A DNA stretch of 64,000 nt from Pseudomonas sp. MMS21 TM103 (GTDB lineage Bacteria; Pseudomonadota; Gammaproteobacteria; Pseudomonadales; Pseudomonadaceae): the NCBI RefSeq assembly GCF_022132145.1, contig NZ_JAJISP010000007.1, positions 186,001 through 250,000 of the forward strand. The letters run 5' to 3'. The notes beneath the pieces are model-generated. The model was given only the letters and a program-made list of their open reading frames with translations. It had not been told where the DNA came from and searched no databases. This document shows positions 56,282-64,000 of the stretch, in pieces. Positions within the stretch are counted from its first letter, which is position 1; each line of letters starts with the position of its first letter. The position numbers were made by a program, and so were the translations under genes.

Positions 56282-58690
56282 ATGAGTACTATGTGGTCGC
56301 GCATCCTCTTTCTGCTCCTGCTGTGGCCGTTTTTTGCCTGGGCTGAAAGCGCGGTGCTGCCCCTGCGGCCGCTCTTCACGGCCGAGCAGCAGGCCTGGCT
56401 CGCCGAGCATCGGCAGTTGCGCGTGGGCCTGCTCATGCAGGCGCCCTGGGCCTTGTACGATCGCCGTCTGCAGCGACTTTCCGGGGCCAACGTCGAGCTG
56501 ATGAGCCGTGTGCTGCAGGGCATGGGCGTGCAGCCGCTATGGTTGCGCTACGCCGACCAAGGCGAGCTGGATAGCGCGCTGCGCCGTGGCGAGGTCGACC
56601 TCGCGCCGGGACTGCAGCAGACCCCACACGGGCTGCGCCTATGGCTCTATTCCACGCCCTACATGCGGGTGCCGCATCTGGTGGTGAGTGAGCAGCGCGG
56701 CATCAGCGCAGTCGACCTCGACCGCCTGGCATACGATGAGCTGGTCGCGGTGCGCGAACCGAGCCCGGTGTTCGAGTACCTGTACAAGACCCACAACAAT
56801 CTGCAGCTGCAGGGGGTGAGTTCGGAGCGCGTGGGCCTGTTGCGCCTGTTGCGCCAGGAGGTCAGCTACGCGGTGGTCGACGAGGCGCGGCTGAGTCTGC
56901 TGCTGCGCGAGCCGCAGTTCGCGGCCCTGAGCATCGTCGGCGATATCGGTCTGCCGCAGCTGCTGCGCATCGCCAGTCGGCGCGACCAGCCGCTGCTGGC
57001 GGAAATCGTCGAGCGGACCCTGGAGGCCATGCCCGGACGCGAGATCGAGCATCTGCGTGAGCGCTGGCTGCCGTTGAAATACCCGCAGATTGGCGAATCG
57101 CTGGCCTTCTGGCGGGGCCTCGCGCTGCTCCTGCTGTTGGCCTTGCTTAGCGCCGCGGCCATCATCCTGCACCTGCGCCAGCAGCGCCGCGGCCTGGAGC
57201 GTCAGCTGCTCGGCGTGCGCCAGGAATTGACTCAGCGCGAGGTGGCCGAGCAGGCCCTGCGCCTCAGCCAGTTCTCCATCGACCACAGCACCGTGGGCAT
57301 ACTCTGGGTCAATTGGGACAGCCATGTGCGTTACGCCAACCGCGCCGCCGAGGACATGCTCGGCTATGCCAGCGGGGCGCTGGTGGAGCGGCCGTTACAA
57401 GCCCTGGAGCCGAGCCTGGATATGGACCGCTGGCTGAGCCTGTGGAAGTTGGCGCGCAGCAGTGGCGAGGCCTTGCCAGCATTCGAGACCGAGTGCCTGT
57501 GCGCCGATGGCAGTGGCTTGCCGGTGGACGTGTCGCTGAGCTTCCTGCGCTTCGACCGGGCGGAATACCTGGTGGTGTTCCTTGCCGATGTCACCGAACG
57601 CCGCCGCGCCCGCGCCGCCCTGCAGGAGAGCGAGGCGCGACTCAAGGGCATCGCCGGCAATGTGCCCGGGCTGGTGTTTCGCCTGGAGCGCGCCGCCATC
57701 GAGCAGGCGGTGGTGTTCGCCTACATCAGCGAGGGCAGCGTCGAACTGGTCGGTTATCCGGCCGTCGAGTTGCAGCGCGCCGACCGCGGGATTCGCAGCC
57801 TGGTGCATCCCGATGATCAGGCCAGCTACCGGCGCAGCCAGGACGCGGCCCTGGCCGGCGACAGCGACTGGCAGTGGCAGGGGCGCATTGTCACCCGCGC
57901 CGGTCAGCTGCGTTGGGCCGATATCAAGGCCACCGCGCGGCGCCTGGGCGAGGGCCGGGTGGTGTGGGACGGGATCGTCTGGGACATCACCGAGAACAAG
58001 CAGGTGGAGCTGGCGCTGGGCGAGTCGCGGGCCCGCCTGCGTGAGCTGTCGGCCCATCTGGAAAGCGTGCGCGAGGAGGAAAAGGCGCGCATCGCCCGCG
58101 AAGTGCACGACGAGTTGGGCCAGGTGCTCACCGTGCTCAAGCTGGAAACCGCCATGTGCGAACTGGTCTGCTCCGGCCAGATGCCGGAGCTGGATCGGCA
58201 CCTGCAGAATATGAAGCGCCTGATCGCCCAGCTGTTTCAGCTGGTGCGCGATGTGGCCACCGCCCTGCGCCCGCCCATTCTCGATGCCGGCATCGCCTCG
58301 GCCATCGAGTGGCAGGTACGCCGCTTCGAGGCGCGTACCCAGATCCCTTGCATGATCGAGGTGCCGGAGAACCTGCCGAAACTCAGCGATGCCAAGGCCA
58401 TCGGCCTGTTTCGCATTCTCCAGGAGGCGCTGACCAACATCATGCGCCACGCCGGCGCGCACAGCGTCCGGGTGAGCCTGCGCCTGGAGGACGGCGAGCT
58501 GTGCCTGTGCGTCAGCGACGACGGCAAAGGCTTTGCGCCCGAGCCGCGCAAGCCGGGGCAGTCGTTCGGCCTGGTCGGCATGCAGGAGCGGGTATTGATG
58601 CTCGGTGGCCAGTTGCAGATTGACAGCCAGCCCGGCGAAGGCACTACGCTGTGCGCACGAGTGGCGGTGACCGAGGAGGAAGTGGCGTGA
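56282..58690 (+). CDS. agtS: AgtS-like hybrid-architecture sensor histidine kinase
   Basis: An 802-residue inner-membrane kinase. Signal peptide (about 1-20), periplasmic solute-binding-type sensor (about 40-265), membrane helix (about 278-300), two PAS/PAC domains (about 335-460 and 465-590), a HisKA_3 dimerisation box KARIAREVHDELGQVL with phospho-His (about 605-620), then an HATPase ending with GLVGMQERV. It pairs with the overlapping AgtR. In P. aeruginosa the orthologue senses delta-aminovalerate/GABA and peptidoglycan fragments. The start may instead be the TTG at 56276. Confidence 0.88.
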   Translation: MSTMWSRILFLLLLWPFFAWAESAVLPLRPLFTAEQQAWLAEHRQLRVGLLMQAPWALYDRRLQRLSGANVELMSRVLQGMGVQPLWLRYADQGELDSALRRGEVDLAPGLQQTPHGLRLWLYSTPYMRVPHLVVSEQRGISAVDLDRLAYDELVAVREPSPVFEYLYKTHNNLQLQGVSSERVGLLRLLRQEVSYAVVDEARLSLLLREPQFAALSIVGDIGLPQLLRIASRRDQPLLAEIVERTLEAMPGREIEHLRERWLPLKYPQIGESLAFWRGLALLLLLALLSAAAIILHLRQQRRGLERQLLGVRQELTQREVAEQALRLSQFSIDHSTVGILWVNWDSHVRYANRAAEDMLGYASGALVERPLQALEPSLDMDRWLSLWKLARSSGEALPAFETECLCADGSGLPVDVSLSFLRFDRAEYLVVFLADVTERRRARAALQESEARLKGIAGNVPGLVFRLERAAIEQAVVFAYISEGSVELVGYPAVELQRADRGIRSLVHPDDQASYRRSQDAALAGDSDWQWQGRIVTRAGQLRWADIKATARRLGEGRVVWDGIVWDITENKQVELALGESRARLRELSAHLESVREEEKARIAREVHDELGQVLTVLKLETAMCELVCSGQMPELDRHLQNMKRLIAQLFQLVRDVATALRPPILDAGIASAIEWQVRRFEARTQIPCMIEVPENLPKLSDAKAIGLFRILQEALTNIMRHAGAHSVRVSLRLEDGELCLCVSDDGKGFAPEPRKPGQSFGLVGMQERVLMLGGQLQIDSQPGEGTTLCARVAVTEEEVA

Positions 58691-59316
58691 TTCGGGTAAT
58701 GGTGGCTGAGGACCACGCCATAGTGCGTGAGGGCATCAAGCAGTTGATCGGCATGGCCCGCGACCTCGAGGTGGTGGGCGAGGCCGGCAATGGCGAGCAG
58801 TTGCTCGAGTGTCTGCGCAAGACCGCCTGCGACGTGGTGCTGCTGGATATCAGCATGCCCGGGGTCAACGGCCTGGAAGCAATTCCACGGATCCGCGCGC
58901 TGGCCGGTGGACCGGCGATCCTGGTGCTGTCGATGCACAACGAAACGCAGATGGCGGCCCGTGCGCTCAAGGTTGGCGCCGCCGGTTATGCGACCAAGGA
59001 CAGCGACCCGGCCCTGCTGATCACGGCCATCCGCAAAGTGGCCGCTGGTGGCCGCTACATCGATCCCGACCTGGCCGACCGCATGGTCTTCGAGGTCGGC
59101 CTGACCGATTCGCGACCGCCCCATGCCCAGCTTTCCGAGCGCGAATTCTCGGTGTTCGAGCGCCTGGTGCGCGGCGAAGGGGTCAACGACATCGCCCTGC
59201 ATCTGGCGATCAGCAACAAGACCGTGAGTACCCACAAGGCGCGCCTGATGCAGAAGCTCGGGGTGCACTCGATGGCCGATCTGGTGCGCTATGCCATGGA
59301 GCATCGCCTGGTGTGA
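58687..59316 (+). CDS. agtR: AgtR-like NarL/FixJ response regulator
   Basis: A 209-residue regulator: receiver domain with VAEDHAIVREGIKQ and phospho-Asp in CDVVLLDISMPGVNG (about residue 54), then a LuxR-type helix-turn-helix (LSEREFSVFERLVRGE, VSTHKARLMQKL). The GTG start at 58687 overlaps the sensor stop by 4 bp. Target is probably the agt transporter operon 209 bp downstream. Confidence 0.92.
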   Translation: MIRVMVAEDHAIVREGIKQLIGMARDLEVVGEAGNGEQLLECLRKTACDVVLLDISMPGVNGLEAIPRIRALAGGPAILVLSMHNETQMAARALKVGAAGYATKDSDPALLITAIRKVAAGGRYIDPDLADRMVFEVGLTDSRPPHAQLSEREFSVFERLVRGEGVNDIALHLAISNKTVSTHKARLMQKLGVHSMADLVRYAMEHRLV

Positions 59317-59482
59317 GAGGGTGTTTGCTAATTACTGCGCTCGACCTCTGAGTCGGCGTGCCGCGCATCCGCAGCCTGGCGGATGACCTTGGTCTTGTAG
59401 GGCAATGCCTACACCAAACTCTCCGTTGATCTGATGCCAGGTCGTCATCCTGCCCGATTTTTTCAGTACCGCGCTGCACCTA

Positions 59483-59506
59483 GTCTGTACCCAACGACGT
59501 ACAGAC
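59483..59506. promoter_or_regulatory. Perfect 8-bp inverted repeat just upstream of agtA
   Basis: GTCTGTAC-CCAACGAC-GTACAGAC, ending 19 bp before the agtA start. It could be a binding site for AgtR or a leader hairpin. No second copy was noticed in the window. Confidence 0.4.
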
Positions 59507-59525
59507 AACAACAAAGGGTGCGGTG

Positions 59526-60635
59526 ATGTCCGAGTCTCAGGCAAACGATGTGTTGGTGAGCTTTCGCGGTGTGCAGAAGAGCTATGACGGCGAGAATCTG
59601 ATCGTCAAGGATCTCAATCTGGACATCCGCAAGGGTGAGTTCCTGACCCTGCTCGGCCCATCGGGTTCAGGCAAAACCACCAGTTTGATGATGCTGGCCG
59701 GGTTCGAAACCCCCACCGCCGGGGAAATCCTCCTCGGCGGCCGCTCGCTGACCAAGCTGCCACCGCACAAGCGCGACATCGGCATGGTGTTCCAGAACTA
59801 CGCCTTGTTCCCGCACATGACGGTGGCCGAGAACCTGGCCTTTCCGCTGACCGTGCGCGGCTTGTCGCGCACCGACATCAGCGAGCGGGTCAAGAAGGCG
59901 CTGTCGATGGTGCAACTGGACAGCTTCCGCAATCGTTACCCCGGCCAGCTTTCCGGTGGCCAGCAGCAGCGTGTGGCCCTGGCCCGCGCCCTGGTGTTCG
60001 AACCGCAACTGGTGCTGATGGACGAACCCCTGGGCGCCCTCGACAAGCAGCTGCGCGAACACATGCAGATGGAGATCAAGCACCTGCATCAGCGTCTGGG
60101 CGTGACCGTGGTCTATGTGACCCACGACCAGGGCGAGGCGCTGACCATGTCCGACCGGGTGGCGGTGTTCCATCAGGGCGAGATCCAGCAGATTGCCGAG
60201 CCGCGCACCCTCTATGAGCAGCCGAGCAATACCTTCGTCGCCAACTTCATCGGCGAGAACAACCGCCTCAGCGGTCACCTGATCAGCCGCGATGGCGAGC
60301 GCTGTGTGGTCGGCCTGGCCCGCGGCGAGCGGATCGAAGCGCTAGCGGTCAACGTCGGTCAGCCTGGCGAGCCGGTGACCCTGTCGGTGCGGCCCGAGCG
60401 GATTCGCCTGAACGGCCACAGCGAGGCCTGCCCGAACCGCTTCTCCGGGCGCGTCGCCGAGTTCATCTATCTGGGCGATCACGTGCGCATTCGCATGGAG
60501 GTCTGCGGCAAAACCGATTTCTACATCAAACAACCGGTGGCCGAGCTGGATAACGCCCTGGTGGTTGGCGATCTGGTGCCGCTCGGCTGGCATGTCGAGC
60601 ACGTCCGCGCCCTCGACCCGCAGCAGCCAGACTGA
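59526..60635 (+). CDS. agtA: Polyamine/GABA-type ABC transporter ATPase
   Basis: A 369-residue ATPase of the PotA family: Walker A LLGPSGSGKTTSLMMLAGFE, signature LSGGQQQRVALARAL, Walker B LVLMDEPLGALD and a TOBE-type C-terminal domain. First gene of a binding-protein-dependent importer with two permeases. The matching P. aeruginosa system takes up GABA and delta-aminovalerate and is controlled by AgtSR. The ATG at 59526 has AAAGGG upstream. Confidence 0.92.
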   Translation: MSESQANDVLVSFRGVQKSYDGENLIVKDLNLDIRKGEFLTLLGPSGSGKTTSLMMLAGFETPTAGEILLGGRSLTKLPPHKRDIGMVFQNYALFPHMTVAENLAFPLTVRGLSRTDISERVKKALSMVQLDSFRNRYPGQLSGGQQQRVALARALVFEPQLVLMDEPLGALDKQLREHMQMEIKHLHQRLGVTVVYVTHDQGEALTMSDRVAVFHQGEIQQIAEPRTLYEQPSNTFVANFIGENNRLSGHLISRDGERCVVGLARGERIEALAVNVGQPGEPVTLSVRPERIRLNGHSEACPNRFSGRVAEFIYLGDHVRIRMEVCGKTDFYIKQPVAELDNALVVGDLVPLGWHVEHVRALDPQQPD

Positions 60636-60690
60636 AGCTGCCCTGACAGTGCTTCATCCTTACCCATGTGACACAGCGGAGATAACAACA

Positions 60691-61725
60691 ATGTCGATAT
60701 CCCTGAAGTTTGCGGCCCTGGCCGCTGGGGTGGCCCTTGCAGTTCCGGCAATGGCTGCCGATCTGACTGCGATTTCATTCGGTGGCGCGAGCAAGGAAGC
60801 GCAGGTCAAGGCCTTCTACGAACCCTTCGAGAAAAGCACCGGCAACAAGATCCTGGCCGGCCAGTACAACGGCGAGATGGCCAAGGTCAAGGCCATGGTC
60901 GACACCAACAGCGTGAACTGGAACCTGCTTGAAGTGGAATCGCCCGAGCTGGCCCGCGGCTGTGACGAGGGTTTGTTCGAGCCGCTCGATCCGGCGCTGT
61001 TTGGCAACCCGGACGATTTCATCGACGGCGCTATCCAGCCATGTGGCGTGGGCTTCTTCGTCTGGTCGACGGTGCTCGCCTACAACGCCGACAAGCTCAG
61101 CGGCGCACCGACCGGTTGGGCCGATTTCTGGGATGTGAAGAAATTCCCCGGCAAGCGCGGCCTGCGCAAGGGCGCCAAGTACACCCTGGAGTTCGCCCTG
61201 ATGGCTGACGGCGTGGCTCCTATCGAAGTCTACAAAGTGCTGGCGACCCGCGAGGGCGTCGACCGGGCCTTCCGCAAGCTCGATGAACTCAAGCCGCATA
61301 TCCAGTGGTGGGAAGCCGGCGCCCAGCCGCCGCAGTACCTGGCCTCGGGCGACGTGGTCATGAGTTCGGCCTACAACGGTCGGATCGCCGCGGTGCAGGC
61401 CGAGAGCAACCTGCAGGTGGTGTGGAACGGAGGCATCTACGACTTCGATTCCTGGGCCATCCCGCGTGGCGCGAAGAATCAGGAAGAAGCCAAGCAGTTC
61501 ATCGCCTTCGCGGTGCAAGCGGAGCCGCAGAAAGTCTTCGCCGAAAACATCGCCTACGGCCCGGCCAAGAAACAGGCCATCGACCTGCTGGCGCCCGAGC
61601 GCCTGAACGTGATGCCGACCACGCCTGAAAACATCAAGGATCAGGTAGCCATCGATGTGACCTTCTGGGCCGATTACGGCGAGCAGCTGGAACAGCGCTT
61701 CAATGCCTGGGCAGCGCGCAACTAA
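60691..61725 (+). CDS. agtB: Periplasmic binding protein of the agt transporter
   Basis: A 344-residue PotD/SpuE-type binding protein with a signal peptide ending AMAAD and the opening LTAISFGGASKEAQVKAFYEPFE. The segment ISFGGA..EAQ and the later FDSWAIPRGAKNQEEA are family hallmarks. A GC hairpin after its stop may uncouple its high expression from the permeases. Confidence 0.9.
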   Translation: MSISLKFAALAAGVALAVPAMAADLTAISFGGASKEAQVKAFYEPFEKSTGNKILAGQYNGEMAKVKAMVDTNSVNWNLLEVESPELARGCDEGLFEPLDPALFGNPDDFIDGAIQPCGVGFFVWSTVLAYNADKLSGAPTGWADFWDVKKFPGKRGLRKGAKYTLEFALMADGVAPIEVYKVLATREGVDRAFRKLDELKPHIQWWEAGAQPPQYLASGDVVMSSAYNGRIAAVQAESNLQVVWNGGIYDFDSWAIPRGAKNQEEAKQFIAFAVQAEPQKVFAENIAYGPAKKQAIDLLAPERLNVMPTTPENIKDQVAIDVTFWADYGEQLEQRFNAWAARN

Positions 61726-61734
61726 AGCCACCCT

Positions 61735-61758
61735 GGCCCCGGCCGCAGTGCCGGGGCC
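61735..61758 (+). terminator. Intercistronic hairpin after agtB
   Basis: GGCCCCGG/CCGGGGCC with an 8-base loop, followed by TTACCTGTTTT. A partial terminator after the binding-protein gene. Confidence 0.55.
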
Positions 61759-61818
61759 TTACCTGTTTTGCCTGTGTTTACCCGTCGCCTAGTGCGGCCG
61801 TTGCATGCGGAGTTTTCC

Positions 61819-63072
61819 ATGGCCAGCGTAATGCCTGTCACCGACCTGCCCATCACCAGCCCCAGTCTCAAGCAGCGTCTGGCCCGCGCCGAACGCTTCA
61901 ACCGGCTAAAGTCCAAGGCGCTGATCCTGCCCCTGCTGGTGTTTCTCCTGCTGACCTTCCTGGTGCCCATCGGCGCCCTGCTCTGGCGCAGTGTGGACAA
62001 CCCGGAAGTGGTCGCCAGCCTGCCGCTTACCGTCGAGGCCATCGCCGAGTGGAACGGCAAGGCACTGCCGAGCGAGGCGGTGTATCGCGCCGTGACTCTG
62101 GATATCGTCGAGGCACGCAAGCAGCGCAGCCTGGGTGATCTGTCCAAGCGGCTGAACATGGAACTGGCCGGCTTTCGCAGCCTGATCAGCAGCACCGCCC
62201 GTGCGCTGCCCTTCGCCAGCGAACCGGCGTCCTACAAGGACGCCCTGGAAAGCCTGGACGAGCGTTGGGGTGACCCGGCCTATTGGCAGGTGATCCGGCG
62301 CAACAGTTCGAACGTTACCCCCTATTACCTGCTGGCGGCCCTCGACCATCGCATCGACGATCTCGGCGAGCTGGCCAGTGCCACCCCGGACCAGGCCATC
62401 TACCTGGACATTTTCGTGCGCACCTTCTGGATGAGCCTGGTGATCACCGCCATCTGCCTGGTGCTGGCCTACCCCCTGGCCTATCTGCTGGCCAACCTGC
62501 CGACCCGGCAGAGCAACCTGCTGATGATCCTGGTGCTGCTGCCGTTCTGGACCTCGATCCTGGTGCGGGTGGCGGCCTGGATCGTGCTGTTGCAGTCCGG
62601 TGGCCTGATCAATGGCGCGCTGCTGTCGCTGGGCATCATCGACGAACCGCTACAGCTGGTGTTCAACCGCAGCGGGGTGTACATCGCCATGGTGCATATC
62701 ATGCTGCCGTTCATGATCCTGCCGATCTACAGCGTGATGAAGGGCATCTCGCCCACCTACATGCGCGCGGCGGTGTCGCTCGGTTGCCACCCCTTCGCCA
62801 GCTTCTGGCGGGTGTACTTCCCGCAGACCCTGGCCGGGGTCGGGGCGGGCTGCCTGCTGGTGTTCATCCTGTCGATCGGCTACTACATCACGCCGGCGCT
62901 GCTGGGCAGCCCGAGCGACCAGATGATCAGCTATTTCGTCGCCTTCTATACCAACAACACCATCAACTGGGGCATGGCCACGGCCCTTGGCGGCCTGTTG
63001 CTGGGCGCCACCCTGGTGCTTTACGTGGTGTACAGCTGGCTAGTCGGGGCCAGCAAGTTGCGGCTGGCCTAA
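61819..63072 (+). CDS. agtC: agt ABC transporter permease 1
   Basis: A 417-residue inner-membrane permease of the PotB type, with an extended N-terminal periplasmic region between helix 1 (about 36-55) and the core. The coupling motif AAVSLGCHPFASFWRVYFPQ (about residue 316) contacts the ATPase. The ATG at 61819 was chosen on family length and an AGTTTT spacing; the upstream in-frame ATG would lie in the hairpin region. Confidence 0.92.
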   Translation: MASVMPVTDLPITSPSLKQRLARAERFNRLKSKALILPLLVFLLLTFLVPIGALLWRSVDNPEVVASLPLTVEAIAEWNGKALPSEAVYRAVTLDIVEARKQRSLGDLSKRLNMELAGFRSLISSTARALPFASEPASYKDALESLDERWGDPAYWQVIRRNSSNVTPYYLLAALDHRIDDLGELASATPDQAIYLDIFVRTFWMSLVITAICLVLAYPLAYLLANLPTRQSNLLMILVLLPFWTSILVRVAAWIVLLQSGGLINGALLSLGIIDEPLQLVFNRSGVYIAMVHIMLPFMILPIYSVMKGISPTYMRAAVSLGCHPFASFWRVYFPQTLAGVGAGCLLVFILSIGYYITPALLGSPSDQMISYFVAFYTNNTINWGMATALGGLLLGATLVLYVVYSWLVGASKLRLA

Positions 63073-63132
63073 CTCAGCCCCAGGGCGGGAGAGGGCGCAG
63101 CCCTCCACCTATAGATTGATTGGAGAACCTTT

Positions 63133-63960
63133 ATGCTCAGCCCTTATATGTCGCCCATTGAACGCATCTGGTACTACAGCCTGCGCAGCCTCTGCGGCCT
63201 GGTGCTGCTGTTTCTGATCCTGCCGGTGCTGGTGATCATTCCGCTGTCGTTCAACTCCGGCAGCTTTCTGGTCTACCCGCTGCAGGGCTTTTCCCTGCGC
63301 TGGTACGAGGACTTCTTCATGTCCGCCGACTGGATGCGTTCGCTGAAGAACAGCCTGATCATCGCCCCGGCCGCCACCGTGTTGGCCATGGTCTTCGGCA
63401 CTCTGGCGGCCATTGGCCTGACCCGCGGCGAGTTCCGCGGCAAGGCGCTGGTGATGAGCCTGCTGATCTCGCCCATGGTGGTACCGGTGGTGATCGTCGG
63501 GGTGGCCAGCTACCTGTTCTTCGCCCCGCTGGGCCTGGGCAACAGCTACCTGTCGCTGATCGTGGTGCATGCGGTGTTGGGCGTGCCCTTCGTCATCATC
63601 ACGGTGTCGGCCACCCTGCAGGGCTTCAACCAGAACCTGGTGCGTGCCGCTGCCAGCCTCGGCGCCTCGCCGCTGACGGCGTTTCGCCGGGTGACCCTGC
63701 CGCTGATCGCGCCGGGAGTGATCAGCGGCGCGCTATTCGCCTTTGCCACCTCCTTCGATGAGGTGGTGGTGACCCTGTTTCTCGCCGGCCCGGAGCAGGC
63801 CACCCTGCCGCGGCAGATGTTCAGCGGTATTCGCGAGAACCTGTCGCCGACTATTGCCGCCGCCGCGACCCTGCTGATCGGCTTTTCCATCCTGCTGCTG
63901 CTGACCCTGGAATGGCTACGCGGGCGCAGCGAGAAACTGCGTACCCAGCAACCCACCTGA
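63133..63960 (+). CDS. agtD: agt ABC transporter permease 2
   Basis: A 275-residue permease of the PotC type with six hydrophobic segments and the coupling loop RAAASLGASPLTAFRRVTLPL (given in part: conserved ASLGAS, about residue 174). Last transporter gene in the window, 60 bp after agtC. Confidence 0.92.
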   Translation: MLSPYMSPIERIWYYSLRSLCGLVLLFLILPVLVIIPLSFNSGSFLVYPLQGFSLRWYEDFFMSADWMRSLKNSLIIAPAATVLAMVFGTLAAIGLTRGEFRGKALVMSLLISPMVVPVVIVGVASYLFFAPLGLGNSYLSLIVVHAVLGVPFVIITVSATLQGFNQNLVRAAASLGASPLTAFRRVTLPLIAPGVISGALFAFATSFDEVVVTLFLAGPEQATLPRQMFSGIRENLSPTIAAAATLLIGFSILLLLTLEWLRGRSEKLRTQQPT

Positions 63961-63985
63961 TCGCCAAGAACACAAGAGAGCCCGC

Positions 63986-64000
63986 ATGAGCCTTGAGTTG
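63986..64000 (+). CDS. Start of a further gene (cut by the window end)
   Basis: ATG at 63986 with AAGAGAG upstream, in the same direction as agtD and 25 bp after it, encoding MSLEL before the window ends. Probably the next gene of the agt operon or its neighbour; identity cannot be given. Confidence 0.4.

Overview
The window is a GC-rich chromosome segment from a Pseudomonas-type gammaproteobacterium. The strongest evidence is a long conserved block from about 27.1 to 64 kb: tRNA-Ile(CAU), an rmcA-like PAS/GGDEF/EAL gene, rpoD, dnaG, rpsU, tsaD, plsY, folB, folK, cca, spoVR/yeaH/prkA, glpE, apaH, apaG, rsmA, pdxA, surA, lptD, amgK, murU, a djlA-like gene, a DUF3530 gene, and an agtSR/agtABCD-like cluster. 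From memory this is the gene order of the PA0574.1-PA0606 region of P. aeruginosa. The one clear difference is that the GatB/YqeY gene expected between dnaG and rpsU is absent.

Left part (1-20.4 kb), accessory metabolism and transport. It holds the tail of an unidentified gene, an endonuclease-I-like exported protein, a GacA-box-controlled Rsm-type small RNA, a solute-binding protein, an FMN reductase, and a LysR/PotF-like/agmatinase cluster. Next come a four-gene BMP-type nucleoside ABC transporter and an OprD porin. The last part is a sigma54 regulon: a CoA-transferase whose permease gene has collapsed to a remnant, an enhancer-binding regulator, and a dctPQM TRAP transporter. The CoA-transferase and TRAP promoters both have -24/-12 elements and share a 16-bp palindrome, which suggests one regulator controls both.

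Middle part (20.4-27.1 kb), a small genomic island. It lies between a decayed copy of the tRNA-Ile 3' end (20427-20500) and the intact tRNA gene (27088-27164). Its core is visibly less GC-rich than the flanks and encodes a Detocs anti-phage two-component system: DtcA (large protein with an HATPase-like C-terminus), DtcB (stand-alone receiver) and DtcC (receiver fused to a nucleoside-phosphorylase-type effector). A NERD-nuclease/zinc-finger gene lies directly upstream on the same strand, and a metallophosphoesterase gene fills the space next to the tRNA. No integrase is visible.

Right part (27.1-64 kb), core genes for sigma70, primase, translation and tRNA modification, folate synthesis, the stress kinase set, outer-membrane biogenesis (SurA, LptD) and cell-wall recycling (AmgK, MurU). 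It ends in a two-component system and its polyamine/GABA-type ABC transporter. Operon structure is tight, with frequent 1-20 bp overlaps, and several intrinsic terminators can be read directly.
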